The translations under genes were made by a program, and so were the position numbers. The notes below the pieces were generated by a model that worked only from the letters and a program-made list of their open reading frames with translations, was not told the DNA's origin and did not search any database. Below, piece by piece: positions 32,341-42,445 of a DNA stretch of 64,000 nucleotides. Every line of letters begins with the position of its first letter. The stretch's first letter is position 1. This DNA comes from Ichthyophis bannanicus (lineage: Eukaryota; Chordata; Amphibia; Gymnophiona; Ichthyophiidae): positions 1,064,830,444 through 1,064,894,443 of the forward strand of contig CM066031.1 in assembly GCA_033557465.1 (NCBI GenBank), read 5' to 3'.

Positions 32341-32406
32341 GGTGATCACCACAGGTTAAGGTGCACACAACAAAAGAAGCAAAAGCACTGGCATTATCAA
32401 CAATTC

Positions 32407-33290
32407 TCAATACTCTATAAGTACATCAACTCCAAAAGGGAGTAGGGTATCCCATTCACCCATCTCTCCCTTCTTTAAACCCCTCCGAAGCATCTGTTTC
32501 AAAGACTGATTAATCCTCTCAACAAGTCCATTTGTTTGAGGATGATAGGCTGCAGTCCTTATGTGCCTTATGCCGAAGGCTTCCCATACCGTTGCTAAGT
32601 GTTTTGATAAGAAATTGCTCCCTTGGTCAGTCAATACCTCCCTGGGAAAACCTACTTCACAAAAGAGCTTTACCAGCTCTTGAGCTATTACTCTGGCCGA
32701 AGTACTCCTTAAGGGAATAGCCCATGGGAATCTAGTTGCGTGGTCTACTACCACCAATAAATACTGAAATCCTCTGGGCGTACGGATCATGGGTCCTACG
32801 ATATCCATACCTAAGCGTTCCATAGGTATTGCTATGGTGGGTGTGGATACCATCGGTACAGCTTTCGGCTTTAAAGCTGTGACCCTCTGACAAGTTGGAC
32901 AAGCCTCGCAGTATTGTTTAGTCTCTTTAAAGACCCCTGGCCAATAGAATCAAACCAATATTTGGTCCAGGGTGCCTTGGACTCCCTTATGGCTGCCTAT
33001 GGGGTGGTCGTATGCCAACCTTAGTACTGTGGCTTTAAATGTCGTTGGCATGACCAATTGTTTCCTTATCGCTCCGGAATACGGGTCAGTACTTTCCCTA
33101 TATAGGATTTCCTTTTCCAGAAAAAACCTGGGTAGGGTAGGCCGAATTTCCCTGGCCCATTCGAAAGCTCTCTTTAGAGCTGGGTCAGCCCGCTGTTCTG
33201 CTGGGAATGAGTGGAACTTACTCACCACCTCGGCAGGTACCCAAGGTAACCCTGCACCAGCTTCCAACTTGGCCCTCTCCCGGGTCCTTT
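32407..33290 (-). pseudogene. Integrase of a Gmr1-like Ty3/gypsy element, truncated
   Basis: Two minus frames joined by one in-frame TGA near 32947. The first (33267 down) has a lead-in EQRADPALKRAFEW and the zinc-binding part: His in YDHPIGSH, then, past the stop, CEACPTCQR. The second holds the catalytic core with all three acidic residues: GMDIVGP, LTDQGSNF and HPQTNGLVERIN. Translation ends at 32407 within LLPF, where homology stops. It would insert element DNA. The frame lies directly after protease with only a short charged linker and no reverse transcriptase in between, the order known for Gmr1-type elements. RT and RNase H are not present anywhere nearby. Confidence 0.85.
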
Positions 33291-33907
33291 GACGCCTCTC
33301 TTGGCGTTTTTTGGCTTTCGCCTTCCTTAACCGGCTCGTGTATTAGTTCATCATGTGTGGGCAGAATGCCTAATCCACCCCCATCTAATTCCTCCTCTTG
33401 GGGTTCTTTCTCCCCCTCAGGCTCCCCGGGATCCTCAGATGCTATCCTTCCTTCCCCTGAGGTCCCTGCCTGCGATCGGGTAGATATTAGGCCGGTCCGG
33501 GTATTCAACCCTACCGCCAGACCCTTGAGAAAGGGTGGCCAGTCCCTGCCTAAAATGACATCTCTAGGCAATGTAGGGATTATGGCTACCTGTAATGTGT
33601 GTTCTCTATCTACAGCACGTATAGATATCCTCTGTGAAGGATAACAGGAAAATGCTAAGTGTATGCATTTTAAGCGGATCTGGCTTTCTGCTTGCCTCGG
33701 GGCTGACCGATGGCGCCTCTCAATGGCTTCCCAGAGCTTGGACGTAATCATGCTCTGGTCAGCACCCGAGTCAAGCAGCGCCAGCACCCTTCTACCTGCA
33801 CAGGAATCAGGAACCCATCTTGTGCTGGCTTTTCTCTCCCAGCCATGAGGATAGTCCGCTCCGTGCAGTCTTTTTGGAAGTGGCCTGCTCGCCCGCACAC
33901 ATAACAT
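33291..33907 (-). pseudogene. Retropepsin-like protease of the gypsy element
   Basis: The active-site motif LALLDSGADQSMI at about 33745-33785 is the aspartic protease triad DSGA; DVILGRDW near 33560 is the second conserved loop. A one-base shift near 33790 separates it from gag (gag reads up to PVQVEG and the protease frame continues from there), so gag and protease were one frame. The C-terminal 80 residues are acidic (EPEGEKEPQEEELDGG) and become a basic linker that leads into integrase in another frame. The enzyme would mature the gag-pol protein. Confidence 0.8.
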
Positions 33908-34743
33908 TTCCCTTTGTATATAGAAAAAATGTCATCATTAGTATTCTTACCACATACATTAAACATTTTCCCTTTAACATATTTCTCTCTTTTATGCTCT
34001 GCCATGCCTGCTGCTTTCCTCAGACCTATTTCTGAGGTGCCCACTATCTGAGCCTCAAAATAGTGTTCAGCTAGACTGGCCGCATCATCGGTATTCTGAC
34101 AATTTTGCAAGGTGAGATACTTTTTTACCTCGGTAGGCACAGCCTGGAGAAACTGCTCCAAGATAATTATATCTAACACTGCTTCCATTGTCCTCTGCTC
34201 AGGGGTTAACCACTTGTAGGCCAAATTCTTTAATCTCTGCTGCAGAGCTTTAGGGGTTTCTTGGGCCCTCATCCTAGCCTCTCTAAATAGCCTACGATAG
34301 TGCATGTTAGATAGACCCAACTGATCCTTAACTGCCCTTTTTATCTCCTCGTAGTCAGTAGCAAGGATGGCAGGCATTGCTTTATAGGCAGAGAGAGCTT
34401 CCCCGGTGAGAGATACAGCAAAGTGGGTAGCCCACTGCTCTCGTGGCCATTTCAATGCCCCCCCTATTCGTTCAAAGGCATCAATAAAATCATCAATGTT
34501 GTCCTGTGGACTTAACTGTCCCAACGTAAACGCATGACTCGCATTAAGTCCTACCCCTGGAACTATGTAGGGGTTCTCAGTCCCATGTCCTGGTGACTTT
34601 TCCAAAAATGCCCTCATGGTCTCCAGAAGTGGCCTCTGTTGCTCCATGACCATTTGTGCTGTTTGCTCTTGCATGTGCCGTGCTAACTCCAGTTGGTTGT
34701 CCCACTGGTGTTGCATCCAGCTCATTATGTCCTGGGCCTCCAT
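33748..34743 (-). CDS. Gag of a Gmr1-like gypsy element with SCAN-like capsid segment
   Basis: About 331 residues from ATG 34743 (MEAQDIMSWMQHQ); the frame is open 15 codons further upstream without a better start. An N-terminal coiled region rich in Gln is followed by a capsid core (DNIDDFIDAFERIGGALKWP, then WATHFAVSLTGEALSAY). Residues about 205-260 (WLTPEQRTMEAVLDIIILEQ, FLQAVPTEVKKYL, AASLAEHYFE) match the SCAN domain pattern, which in vertebrate zinc-finger proteins descends from the gag of Gmr1-like elements. A CCHC knuckle CYVCGRAGHFQKDC follows. No stop occurs before the frameshift into protease. It forms the particle and binds RNA. Confidence 0.85.
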   Translation of the reverse strand: MEAQDIMSWMQHQWDNQLELARHMQEQTAQMVMEQQRPLLETMRAFLEKSPGHGTENPYIVPGVGLNASHAFTLGQLSPQDNIDDFIDAFERIGGALKWPREQWATHFAVSLTGEALSAYKAMPAILATDYEEIKRAVKDQLGLSNMHYRRLFREARMRAQETPKALQQRLKNLAYKWLTPEQRTMEAVLDIIILEQFLQAVPTEVKKYLTLQNCQNTDDAASLAEHYFEAQIVGTSEIGLRKAAGMAEHKREKYVKGKMFNVCGKNTNDDIFSIYKGKCYVCGRAGHFQKDCTERTILMAGREKPAQDGFLIPVQVEGCWRCLTRVLTRA

Positions 34744-35063
34744 CTTCTTGCTGTGACCCTGCGGAGAAAAGAAGAGAAAGAAAACCACAAAGTGCGGTAC
34801 TTTTTACACTTCTTCACCCCTTTCCCGCACCACAGAAGCGCCCTCTTTCTTGCCCTTTTATCCACCTACGCTAGTGCCCTAGGTATCCGTTACCTTAGGA
34901 TCTGCGTAGATTCAGGCTTTGGCAAGAAAGGTCCTCGATCAGCGTCTGGCCTGTCCTGTGTGCTTGCTTCTTATGGGTCCTCCGGTACAGCAGTATTTTT
35001 TCTTCAAAAGTGTCCTTTTTTTTTTTCCACAGTTAAAAAAAAAAATCCTCTAGACGCCGCTCA
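34744..35063 (-). other. Leader between 5' LTR and gag
   Basis: Non-coding on the element strand, with an A/T homopolymer patch at 35018-35045. I could not recognise a tRNA primer-binding site directly next to the LTR end. Confidence 0.5.
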
Positions 35064-36426
35064 TGTCACCCACTAACGTACCCAGAGGCTAAAAAGGGCT
35101 TGGGCCGTTTGATGGGGCAGTATTTTTATGGCTAGAGCTCCTATGAAGGCTTTAGCAAGGCCTTCTGGATCCTGTAGTTTTCACCGTTAGCCAAAGAAGT
35201 GTAGTTGAAGCAGAGGGTAAGGTTTAAACTAAGGCTTTATTCCCCGTCCGGGGTGGATTCATAACAGTGGAATTTAAAGCAGGTCAGACCCTTCGTCTGA
35301 TAACACAATTAAAGAAAAATACTTTCAACAAAACTTAGCTTTCTTCAGCATTAAACCAGGAAACAAAAAGTAACAGAAAACAGTTCCTTTTACTCACAGA
35401 ACTCTTGCACCTGTTTCTTCTCATAAACAGTTCTGGCTGCTTTTAACATAGAGACGCTATACAATCAGATAATGTGTACGTGCAGTCCATCTCATTTTCC
35501 TCTAAGGATTCTCCAAGAGGTTCAATCTGCATCCCCTCTTCATCTGAGTAAACGTCTGGCTCCCAACTGCCGTTAAAGTTATAAGGTTCTTGTCGGGGAG
35601 TTAAAACACTCTCCTCCCCCACTATACCTGTGGCCCGTGGGTAACTACCGTATTTCCTGTAGTTGGGTTCCTGAGAACTACAGAGCTCTTGGTACGTGTA
35701 TAGAAAGTCAGGGTATTGCAAACCTCTCTTATTAGGGTAAATACGCCTACCTTTAGGCACTGCTGTTTCCTGCTCTCTCGGATAAGCACAGCTCTGCTTT
35801 GAAGCCCCTTTTCCACGGTGTTTCTCTGACTCATTCAAATGTGCTTCAGGGTAAAAGTTTTCCCCTTCTGCATTTCTGGTGTTAGGTAATTTATATCTTA
35901 AAGCCTTGGCTGTTGGACTGCCCTCTCTGCTTGCCTCACAGCAACGTTCCTGGGGATATTGAGAGGCTGTGCACTGCTGTTCCCAACAGCTTCTCTGAGA
36001 ATCACCAACCTCCTGTGCTCTGAATAATCCCCTTGGCTCCATCCTCACAGCTCTATGGACACTGCTCTCAAGCTCAGCAGTTCCTAACGGTTCTCGCGTA
36101 GTTCCAACTACAGCCCTTGTAGTTCCTACTACTTCTCTCTCCGTTCTACTTTCTCCTTCAGTTCTCTCCCTACCTTCCGGTAAGTGATTTTTAAGTACGT
36201 TCAAATTGGTGTTAGCCTGGGCTCCGCCCCCATGCAGGTGCTCTTCATTTTCTAATGAATTCTGTGCTCCCTTTCTGTTCGGGCGTTCCCTAACACCTCG
36301 TGGCTTTGTTTTCATCTGTTGCTCATAGCAACCTTCCCCCATGTGTGAACCTGAGCTGTCAGTTTCCCTTACATTTTGCTCACAATCCCCTACTTCCATG
36401 GGTTCTGATGGCACTACCTTATGACA
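35064..36426 (-). repeat. 5' LTR of the gypsy element (1363 bp)
   Basis: On the minus strand it begins TGTCATAAGG at 36426 and ends GTGGGTGACA at 35064, so the ends are the inverted pair TGTCA/TGACA typical of LTRs. AATAAA (minus strand, 35236-35241) about 170 bases from the 3' end marks the R/U5 side. The gag start lies 321 bases downstream. No second LTR is in view because the element is truncated at 32407. Most of its long U3 is one open frame (next entry). Confidence 0.75.
35443..36399 (-). CDS. Unknown 318-codon open frame inside the gypsy LTR
   Basis: From ATG 36399 (MEVGDCEQNVRETDSS) to the stop at 35443, on the same strand as gag and entirely inside U3. The product is hydrophilic, rich in Glu, Arg, Ser and Gly, with an internal near-repeat (VVGTTRAVVGTTREPLGT), scattered Cys, a Tyr-rich stretch (YPDFLYTYQELCSS) and an acidic end (SDEEGMQIEPLGESLEENE). 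There is no signal peptide, membrane span or known domain. A frame this long without a stop is unlikely by chance in a U3 of ordinary composition. I do not recognise it. It could be an accessory protein, the 5' end of a spliced product, or a captured sequence. Confidence 0.5.
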   Translation of the reverse strand: MEVGDCEQNVRETDSSGSHMGEGCYEQQMKTKPRGVRERPNRKGAQNSLENEEHLHGGGAQANTNLNVLKNHLPEGRERTEGESRTEREVVGTTRAVVGTTREPLGTAELESSVHRAVRMEPRGLFRAQEVGDSQRSCWEQQCTASQYPQERCCEASREGSPTAKALRYKLPNTRNAEGENFYPEAHLNESEKHRGKGASKQSCAYPREQETAVPKGRRIYPNKRGLQYPDFLYTYQELCSSQEPNYRKYGSYPRATGIVGEESVLTPRQEPYNFNGSWEPDVYSDEEGMQIEPLGESLEENEMDCTYTLSDCIASLC

Positions 36427-36589
36427 GTATCAAGGTCTAAAAGACTTGCAGGAGCCTATCAAGGGTCATGTCAAGCAGAGGCTGAGGAAACTGCTCAGAG
36501 CCCTACAGATAGCTATCACCAACAAACGAGAAATAGCAGGGAGCAGAATTGTTTACCCTGACACTGATTAATAATAAAAAAAGAACATA
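36427..36589. other. Unassigned flank of the gypsy element
   Basis: No gene recognised; outer flank of the LTR. Confidence 0.35.
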
Positions 36590-37060
36590 AGATGATCCCT
36601 GTTTGTTGGACTAATTTAATACATTTTTGACTAGCTTTTGAAGGTTAATTTTTCTTCTTTATTCAAAAATATATCAAGATAGTCCAATAAATAGGTATCA
36701 CCTTCAGGACTGGATTTAGGCATAGGCAACAAGGGCCAAATGTTGAAAGCGCCAAGTACCCAGGTCAAAAAGAAGCCTTCTCCCACTTACTTTAGGGAAT
36801 TCCCTAGTGATATTTCAAAGTGGTACCTGGATGGCACGCTGGTCCAACTCTTCTCCTGTTTACCAGTCTCCAGGGGGTCCCCCTCTTTTCTCTCTGAGCT
36901 TCAATAGAGGAGCCCTGCTGTCACCCTCCAGAACCGCCTATGGGTGCCAAAAATACTTAATCTAGCCCCAATCAATTTCTTTGTTTTTTAGTTTTATTTA
37001 TTAACGATTAATGTGGACTAACACAGCAACCACACTATTTTGTCCTAAGATTAAGTAGCC
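36590..37060. repeat. Dispersed repeat with ATAGTCCAATAAATAGGTATC
   Basis: TTGTTGGACTAATTTAATAC, TTGACTAGCTTTTGAAGG and AGTCCAATAAATAGGTATCA are motifs of a repeat I believe is widespread in amphibians and reptiles. ATGTGGACTAACACAGCAAC at about 37010-37030 looks like its far end, with unrelated sequence in between. Family not named. Confidence 0.4.
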
Positions 37061-38090
37061 AAGCACAGAAGGAAAATTTCTAAAGGAAGCATCCTTAACT
37101 TGAGAAGTTTACAGGAGAGTTTCACCAGCATCCTGGGAAGCCTAAAGGAGAAGGAGCTAACAGATATTTAGTGTGTTGAGTTGTTTCATGAACTGTGAAT
37201 TAACAGATGAATTCTGAGTTTATAAATTCTCACCCAGTAAGTTATACGATTTTAACCTGAGAATTTCCATTATTGCCAGACTTACCCTCTAATGGTACAT
37301 TTTGCAATATGCAGGGCCAGTGGCAGGAGCACATGGGCATTGCTCCTGCCTCCCAGCCCCAAAGGTGTGGGGGAGGGGCTGGAGAGGTCCGAAGCCACCT
37401 GCACCACAGGAAAATATTTTTTGGGAGGGGGGGGGGTGAGAGCTCTGGAGCCCACTACTAAACCATAAAAATGTTTATGGGGTGCAGGGTAGGAAGTTGT
37501 CTGATATCTACTGGGCCAAAAGAGGATAGGGGGTGAAGGTTTGGGGGTCTGAAGGTCATTGAAATACCAGGGAAATGTTTGTAGGGTGCAGGATGAGGGG
37601 TTAGATGATCTGGATGAGGGTTCAGGGGTTATGGGTCTCACAAGGATTTTTTTTTACTGGGCTTTTTTCTCTCCCTGTAAGTGCATGAGTCAAGCCACAC
37701 TCATGCACTCACTGGAAGGGAGATAATATGCCAGAGTTTACTGCATCGGGTGTAAACTATCACAGCAGTGTGTACTGCTTTTTTTTTGTCAGTGCACATT
37801 ATATTTTAAATCAAAAAAGGCTCTATCCAAAAAGTCCACAAGATTAATATCAATGACAAAAAGTGAGACTTCATTAAAAAAAGGAGCTCCCCACTAGAAA
37901 AATTCTTATGTCAGAATGTTTATCATGACGCCGTGAAACCTCTTGTGATAAAAAAAATATTAAAGGAGAGTTTATCAAGTGTACCAGACACCACTAATGT
38001 ATTCCAACACAAACATCTGTGAAAACACTTTAAAGCACCTATAAAAGTCATTAGAAAACACAAATTTGCAGTTTGGTTCTATAGAACTCT
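37061..38090. other. Unassigned non-coding DNA
   Basis: Overlapping frames at 37273-37641 are low complexity around a G run (37427-37436). A perfect 10-bp hairpin (GTGCATGAGT / ACTCATGCAC, 37681-37708) is present. Nothing else recognised. Confidence 0.4.
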
Positions 38091-39339
38091 CCAACTACTC
38101 CAACAGGGCCGTTAAAGGATGTATTCAACAGATCCTTGGAAACAGGAGAGGTTCCTCAGGACTGGAGAATGGCTGATGTCGTACCTCTACACAAAAGTGC
38201 TGACAGGGAAGAAGTGTCAAACTACAGACCCGTGAGCCTTACCTCAGTGGCGGGAAAAGTAATGGAGGTGCTCCTGAAAGAACAAATAGTGAATTTTCTC
38301 AAAACCAACAGGTTGCAAGATCTGAGGCAACATGGTTTTACTGAAGGACAGTCTTGCCAAACAAATCTGATTGAGTTCTTTGACTGGGTGTCCAAGGAAC
38401 TAGATCAGGGGCATGCGATGGATGTCATCTACCTGGATTTTAGTAAAGCCTTTGATACTGTTCCTCATAGGAGGCTTGTCAATAAACTCAGTAGCTTGGG
38501 GATGGGTCCCAAGATGGTAAACTGGATTAGAAATTGGTTGACTGACAGACGACAGAAGGTGATGGTACATTGAGCTCACTCAGATGAAAGGAAGGTGATT
38601 AGTGGGGTGCCCCAGGGTTCGGTCCTGGGCCTGGCACTGTTCAATGTATTTGTGAGTGATATCGCTGAAGGACTGAATGGAAGGGTCTGTCTTTTTGCAG
38701 ATGACACAAAAATTTGCAACAGAGTGGACTCCCCCGAGGGAGTGGATAACATGAGGAAAGATCTACAAAAGCTGGAAGAATGGTCTAATGCTTGGCAATT
38801 ATGATTTAATGCGAAAAAGTGCAGTGTCATGCACTTGGGTAGCAGAAATCCAAGGGAAATGTACGCAATAGGGGGCGATAGGTTGGTGTGCATGGTTCAG
38901 GAGAAAGACCTTGGTGTGATTATCTCTGATGATCTCAAGGTGGCAAAACAGTGCGACAAGGCGGTGGCAAAAGCCAGAAGGATGTTGGGCTGCATACAAA
39001 GAGGGATTACCAGCAGAAAGGAAAAGATACTTATGCCACTATACAGGTCACTGGTGGGGCCTCACTTGGAATACTGTGTTCAGTTTTGGAGACCATATCT
39101 TGCAAAAGATGTAAAAAGACTGGAAACTGTTCAGAGGAAGGCAACCAAAATGATTTGGAGCCTGCGTAAGAAACCTTATGAGAAGAAACTTGAAGACCTA
39201 AATATGTACATTTTGGAGGAGAGGAGGGATAGGGGAGATATGATTCAGACCTTTAAATACTTAAAGAGGAACGATGAACAAACCTACCTCTTCCAAAGAC
39301 GGGAAAGCTGCAAAACTAGAGGGCATAACTAGAGGGCAT

Positions 39340-39722
39340 GTAAAATAGTTATCTCCAAGTTAGTTTTATACTTCTGCTTTATAGTATTGTGTAATGGTGG
39401 AAGAATCCTGTATATGTGTCTATGCATTACTCCCTTTTTGTGACAGTAGACAAAATGTACAAAGTTTCCCAAAGTTATAATCCCAGTTGAATTCTCCTGT
39501 TATATGTAAACTCACAACAGCCTGTTGCTTGTAATGAGTATTCTTGTTTAATGTGAACCGCGCTGATGAAAAAGAGTGCGGTATAGAAGAACTATAAATA
39601 AATAAATAAATAAATAAATAATGCCCTGTTCAATGTAATTTCAGTTTGTTCAATGTAAACCGCACTGATGCAGAATAGCGCGGTATATAAGAGAATATAA
39701 TAAATAATAAATAAATAAATAA
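39340..39722. repeat. SINE nested in CR1, itself split by an L2 tail
   Basis: GTAAAATAGTTATCTCCAAG and, after an insertion, TAATGCCCTGTTCAATGTAA, GCACTGATGCAGAATAGCGC and an ATAAATAAATAAATAAC end reproduce the 3' half of the SINE at 30236 (read on its own strand). The segment 39362-39618 between them is a separate L2-type 3' end. Confidence 0.75.
39362..39618 (+). repeat. L2-type 3' tail nested in the SINE
   Basis: TTGTTTAATGTGAACCGCGC, GAGTGCGGTATAGAAGAACT and (AAAT)n at 39594-39618 are the L2-type tail. It interrupts the SINE between CTCCAAGTTA and ATGCCCTGTT. Confidence 0.7.
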
Positions 39723-40090
39723 CATAAAGCTGCAAGGTGATAAATTGAAAGGCAATGTCAGGAAATTATTTTTTCACTGAAAGGGTGGTGGATGCTTGGA
39801 ATGCTCTCCCGATGGAAGTGGTGGGGACAAACATGGTGACGGAATTCAAAACAGCATGGGACAAGCACAGTGGATCCCTTTACAGCAACAGGATAAAAAC
39901 AAAATAAACAGAACCATCTAACTTCTCAACAAATAGGAGTGTCCTACATGGAGTGGTGGGTCCACCCCTAAACAAAGACATGGGGAGGGGTGGCCTGCAC
40001 AGAGCGACAGGTGCACCTACTCCTGCAGCATTGCTGGGCAGACTGGATGGACCATGCTGGTCTTTATCTGCCGTCATTTACTATGTTACT

Positions 40091-40289
40091 ATTCCCTTGT
40101 CTGGCCAGTGATCAATGTCCAGCTGTTTGTTGCTATAGCGTTGTATCTTATTCCATACGAACGCCCGTTCAATGCCAGAATTATGTTACAAGATGAACAC
40201 AGCACTGTATCCGTTGATCAAAAATGTACTGGCAATGTAACCAAATGATTCACATGGAAGGCCAAAACCACCTTAGGGAGAAAGGAAGG
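40091..40289. other. Short unassigned stretch
   Basis: Between the CR1 end and a DIRS fragment; nothing recognised. Confidence 0.35.
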
Positions 40290-40680
40290 AACTAGACACA
40301 ACACAATCCTCTCCTGGGTGATCACAAGGTAAGGCTCCAGACAGGACAGAGTTTGCAGTTCTGAAATCCTTAAGCATCAAGTCCTTGAGGGTGGTTGCCT
40401 ACAGGTTCTTGAAAGGAGCCGCTGCCAGCCCAGATAGGACCAGATTCAAATCTCAAGGTGGAACGACTGATCAGCAAGGGGGCCGAAGGTTCCTCACGTC
40501 CCTCAGGAAACGCACGGCATTCGCATGGACCGCCAGGGATTGACCCTGGTTACGGCCCTGAAAACAAGCCAGGGCCACCACCTGAATCCACAGGGAGCCC
40601 ATGGTGAGCCCCTTGGAGGTCCGCCTGGAGGAAGGCCAAAATGTCAGGAAGGGAGGAGATCAGCTGCCGTACCGCATTTT
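40290..40680 (-). pseudogene. DIRS-like tyrosine recombinase fragment
   Basis: On the minus strand a decayed frame reads FLRDVRNLRPPC, then DLNLVLSGLAAAPFKNL, ATTLKDL. It aligns with the recombinase of the DIRS element at 58485-60587 (RFMRGLTLTKPP, WDLNLVLGQLMKPPFEPL, STSLKFL). Several stops. It covers only the segment between the core-binding and catalytic domains and is a different, older DIRS lineage. Confidence 0.65.
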
Positions 40681-40779
40681 TTGAATTCAGAGACTGTCCT
40701 CATCTCTACCATAGGAGCTTGTCTCTCTTTCCATTTTGAGGCAATAATCATCTAGGCTGTCAACAGCAGAAAGCTGCAC

Positions 40780-41933
40780 AGCTCCTTTTTACATATCATT
40801 TCTTGTGGAAAAGTTGTGTACCTCAAAAACAGAGCACAGTCAAAGGGTAGAGCCATTTCTCTCTTATATCCCAAATTTCCTGTTCAAATCTCTTTCCAAA
40901 ATCTCCTTATTTTTCCACATCCCCCTCTACATAGGCTTGAAATCCCTCTTATCCTTACAGCCTCTACAGCATCTAGTATTTGGATTGTCTTTAGACATGG
41001 CACGTAGATTAGCTGGGGCTACATAAGCTGAAAATAATCATTTATATTGTCTGTTCAAATGGCTAATATAGCCAAAGATTTTAGGGATGTTTTCCTATAA
41101 ATCCTAAACAGTATAAATCGTCCTACTGTTTATCTGTCCAACTTCCTGCAATATCCTCTTCTCATTTCCTGTGGTACAGATGTAAATTTATTTCCTTTTC
41201 TAGTGATTATTTTATATAAAATTTTGCCAACACCCCACTCCCCTATTGTAACTTATATAAATGTTCATCTGCAAGAACTTGTATTAGGAATTAGTGTAAA
41301 GATCATTGCAGAAATACAGCAGCAACCGCTTCCCTCGATATAAATATACCACTCAGAATGAAATCTCTGCCTCGTGACATCTTCTTCTCCATCCACTCAA
41401 ATATTTTAGGGTCCCATCTGCCCGCTAAAAAAATTGTCATCCCAAATAGGGGAAAATGGAGAGGCTTTAGGATCAAAGTCTAACCTCTTTGCCATCTTAT
41501 ACCATACTCTGAGGACTGGCCTAATTAGTAGATGCTACCACACCTGCTGGGGTATAATTTCTTTGGGTCTGAATAAAAAGAAATTTAAAGTCATATTCCT
41601 CACACCGCTTTTCTCAATTTATTGCCAGTGTTGGTCCAGGTTACCTACCATCCAATAACTTGCAGTTCTCATCTGAGCTGCCGAGTAATATAGTTTGAAA
41701 TTAGATAAGGCCAAACCCTCCTCCTTGTGACTCCTTTTCAGCACTTTTAATGCCACTCTTGGGCATTTCTTGTTCCAAATATATGGAATTATGATTCCCT
41801 CTAACCCAATAAAGTAGCTGTCCTGGATATCACATGGTAGCATCATGAATAAATATAGTAATCTGAGTAGAATGTTCATTTTGATCACCTCTAGTCTTAT
41901 TAAGATAGATGATTCTACATTACCTGCAGTGCT
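40780..41933 (-). pseudogene. L1 LINE ORF2 C-terminal part, minus strand
   Basis: The minus frame 41888-41619 begins MIKMNILLRLLYLFMMLPCD, then IIIPYIWNKKCPRVALKVL and GLALSNFKLYYSAAQMR, the region just after the RT palm in L1 ORF2 (KM..LP..LY, FIW.gk.pR, gGl.lP....Yy.Aa). Weaker L1-like text continues to about 40780. Frameshifted and 5'-truncated. Confidence 0.7.
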
Positions 41934-42320
41934 ATAAGGGGCCTTTTACTAAAGCCTGCTAGGTAGTTAATGCACGTTTAGCATGCATTCGCCGGCCGTA
42001 GCAATGCACTAAGAGATGTGTCAATAGACCATCGTATGCTAGGGTGGTGGGTGGGCAGGTTAAAAGCAGAGTGTGGGTATGGAGAGCACACTGCCACTAG
42101 AACGAGAGCAATAGTTGCACACTCAGATGCAATATGGCAATTAGCATGGATGCCACTAATGATATCTCTATGTGTACCCATGTTAAACGCATCACACATT
42201 AGCGAATGCATCCACGCATTAACTGCTGGGAATACCCCCAATGGTTACCATGGAGTCTTTGCACTTACTCTGCATGAAGTGCAAAACCTTAATGGGATTT
42301 AGCAAAAGAGCCCTTAAATC
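41934..42320. repeat. MITE with GGGCCTTTTACTAAA ends
   Basis: Left end AAGGGGCCTTTTACTAAAG; right end (inverted) AAGGGCTCTTTTGCTAAA. The interior carries TTAATGCACGTTTAGCATGC and GCGAATGCATCCACGCATTA, the same motif set as at 27940 and 57625. No transposase. Confidence 0.6.
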
Positions 42321-42445
42321 TTGCTGATTTAGGCTAGCACTGGGGGGGGGGGGGGGTGGGAGGGGTAATGCAAGCTGAAAATATTTTCTAAATGTCTTGC
42401 AATATAGACTCCTAGATATTTTATTTTTTTCTCTTTGCCATGTGG

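Larger units (their letters stand above)
38095..40090 (+). pseudogene. CR1 LINE reverse transcriptase and 3' end, with nested SINE
   Basis: The best-preserved RT of the window. One frame from 38136 to 39332 is broken only by two in-frame TGA codons (38571 and 38802). Blocks: NYRPVSLTSVAGKVME, DVIYLDFSKAFDTVPHRRL, ISGVPQGSVLGLALFN, the intact catalytic FADDTKI near 38690, [41 protein letters not shown] and LEERRDRGDMIQTFKYL. The C-terminal end and 3' UTR follow at 39723-40090 after a 380-base SINE insertion, ending GGTCTTTATCTGCCGTCATT. The copy starts within the RT, so it is 5'-truncated. Confidence 0.9.

Noticed and set aside
33207..33644. 145-codon plus frame opposite the protease
   Set aside because: Antisense of the Glu-rich linker, giving Ser/Pro repeats; no domain.
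35064..36426. LTR of an endogenous retrovirus with env
   Set aside because: The linked pol has gypsy-type protease-integrase order and no envelope features; the LTR frame lacks a signal peptide, membrane span or cleavage site.
39594..39722. CRISPR-like or tandem array from repeated AAAT units
   Set aside because: Simple A-rich tails of nested elements; no regular spacers, and the genome is vertebrate.
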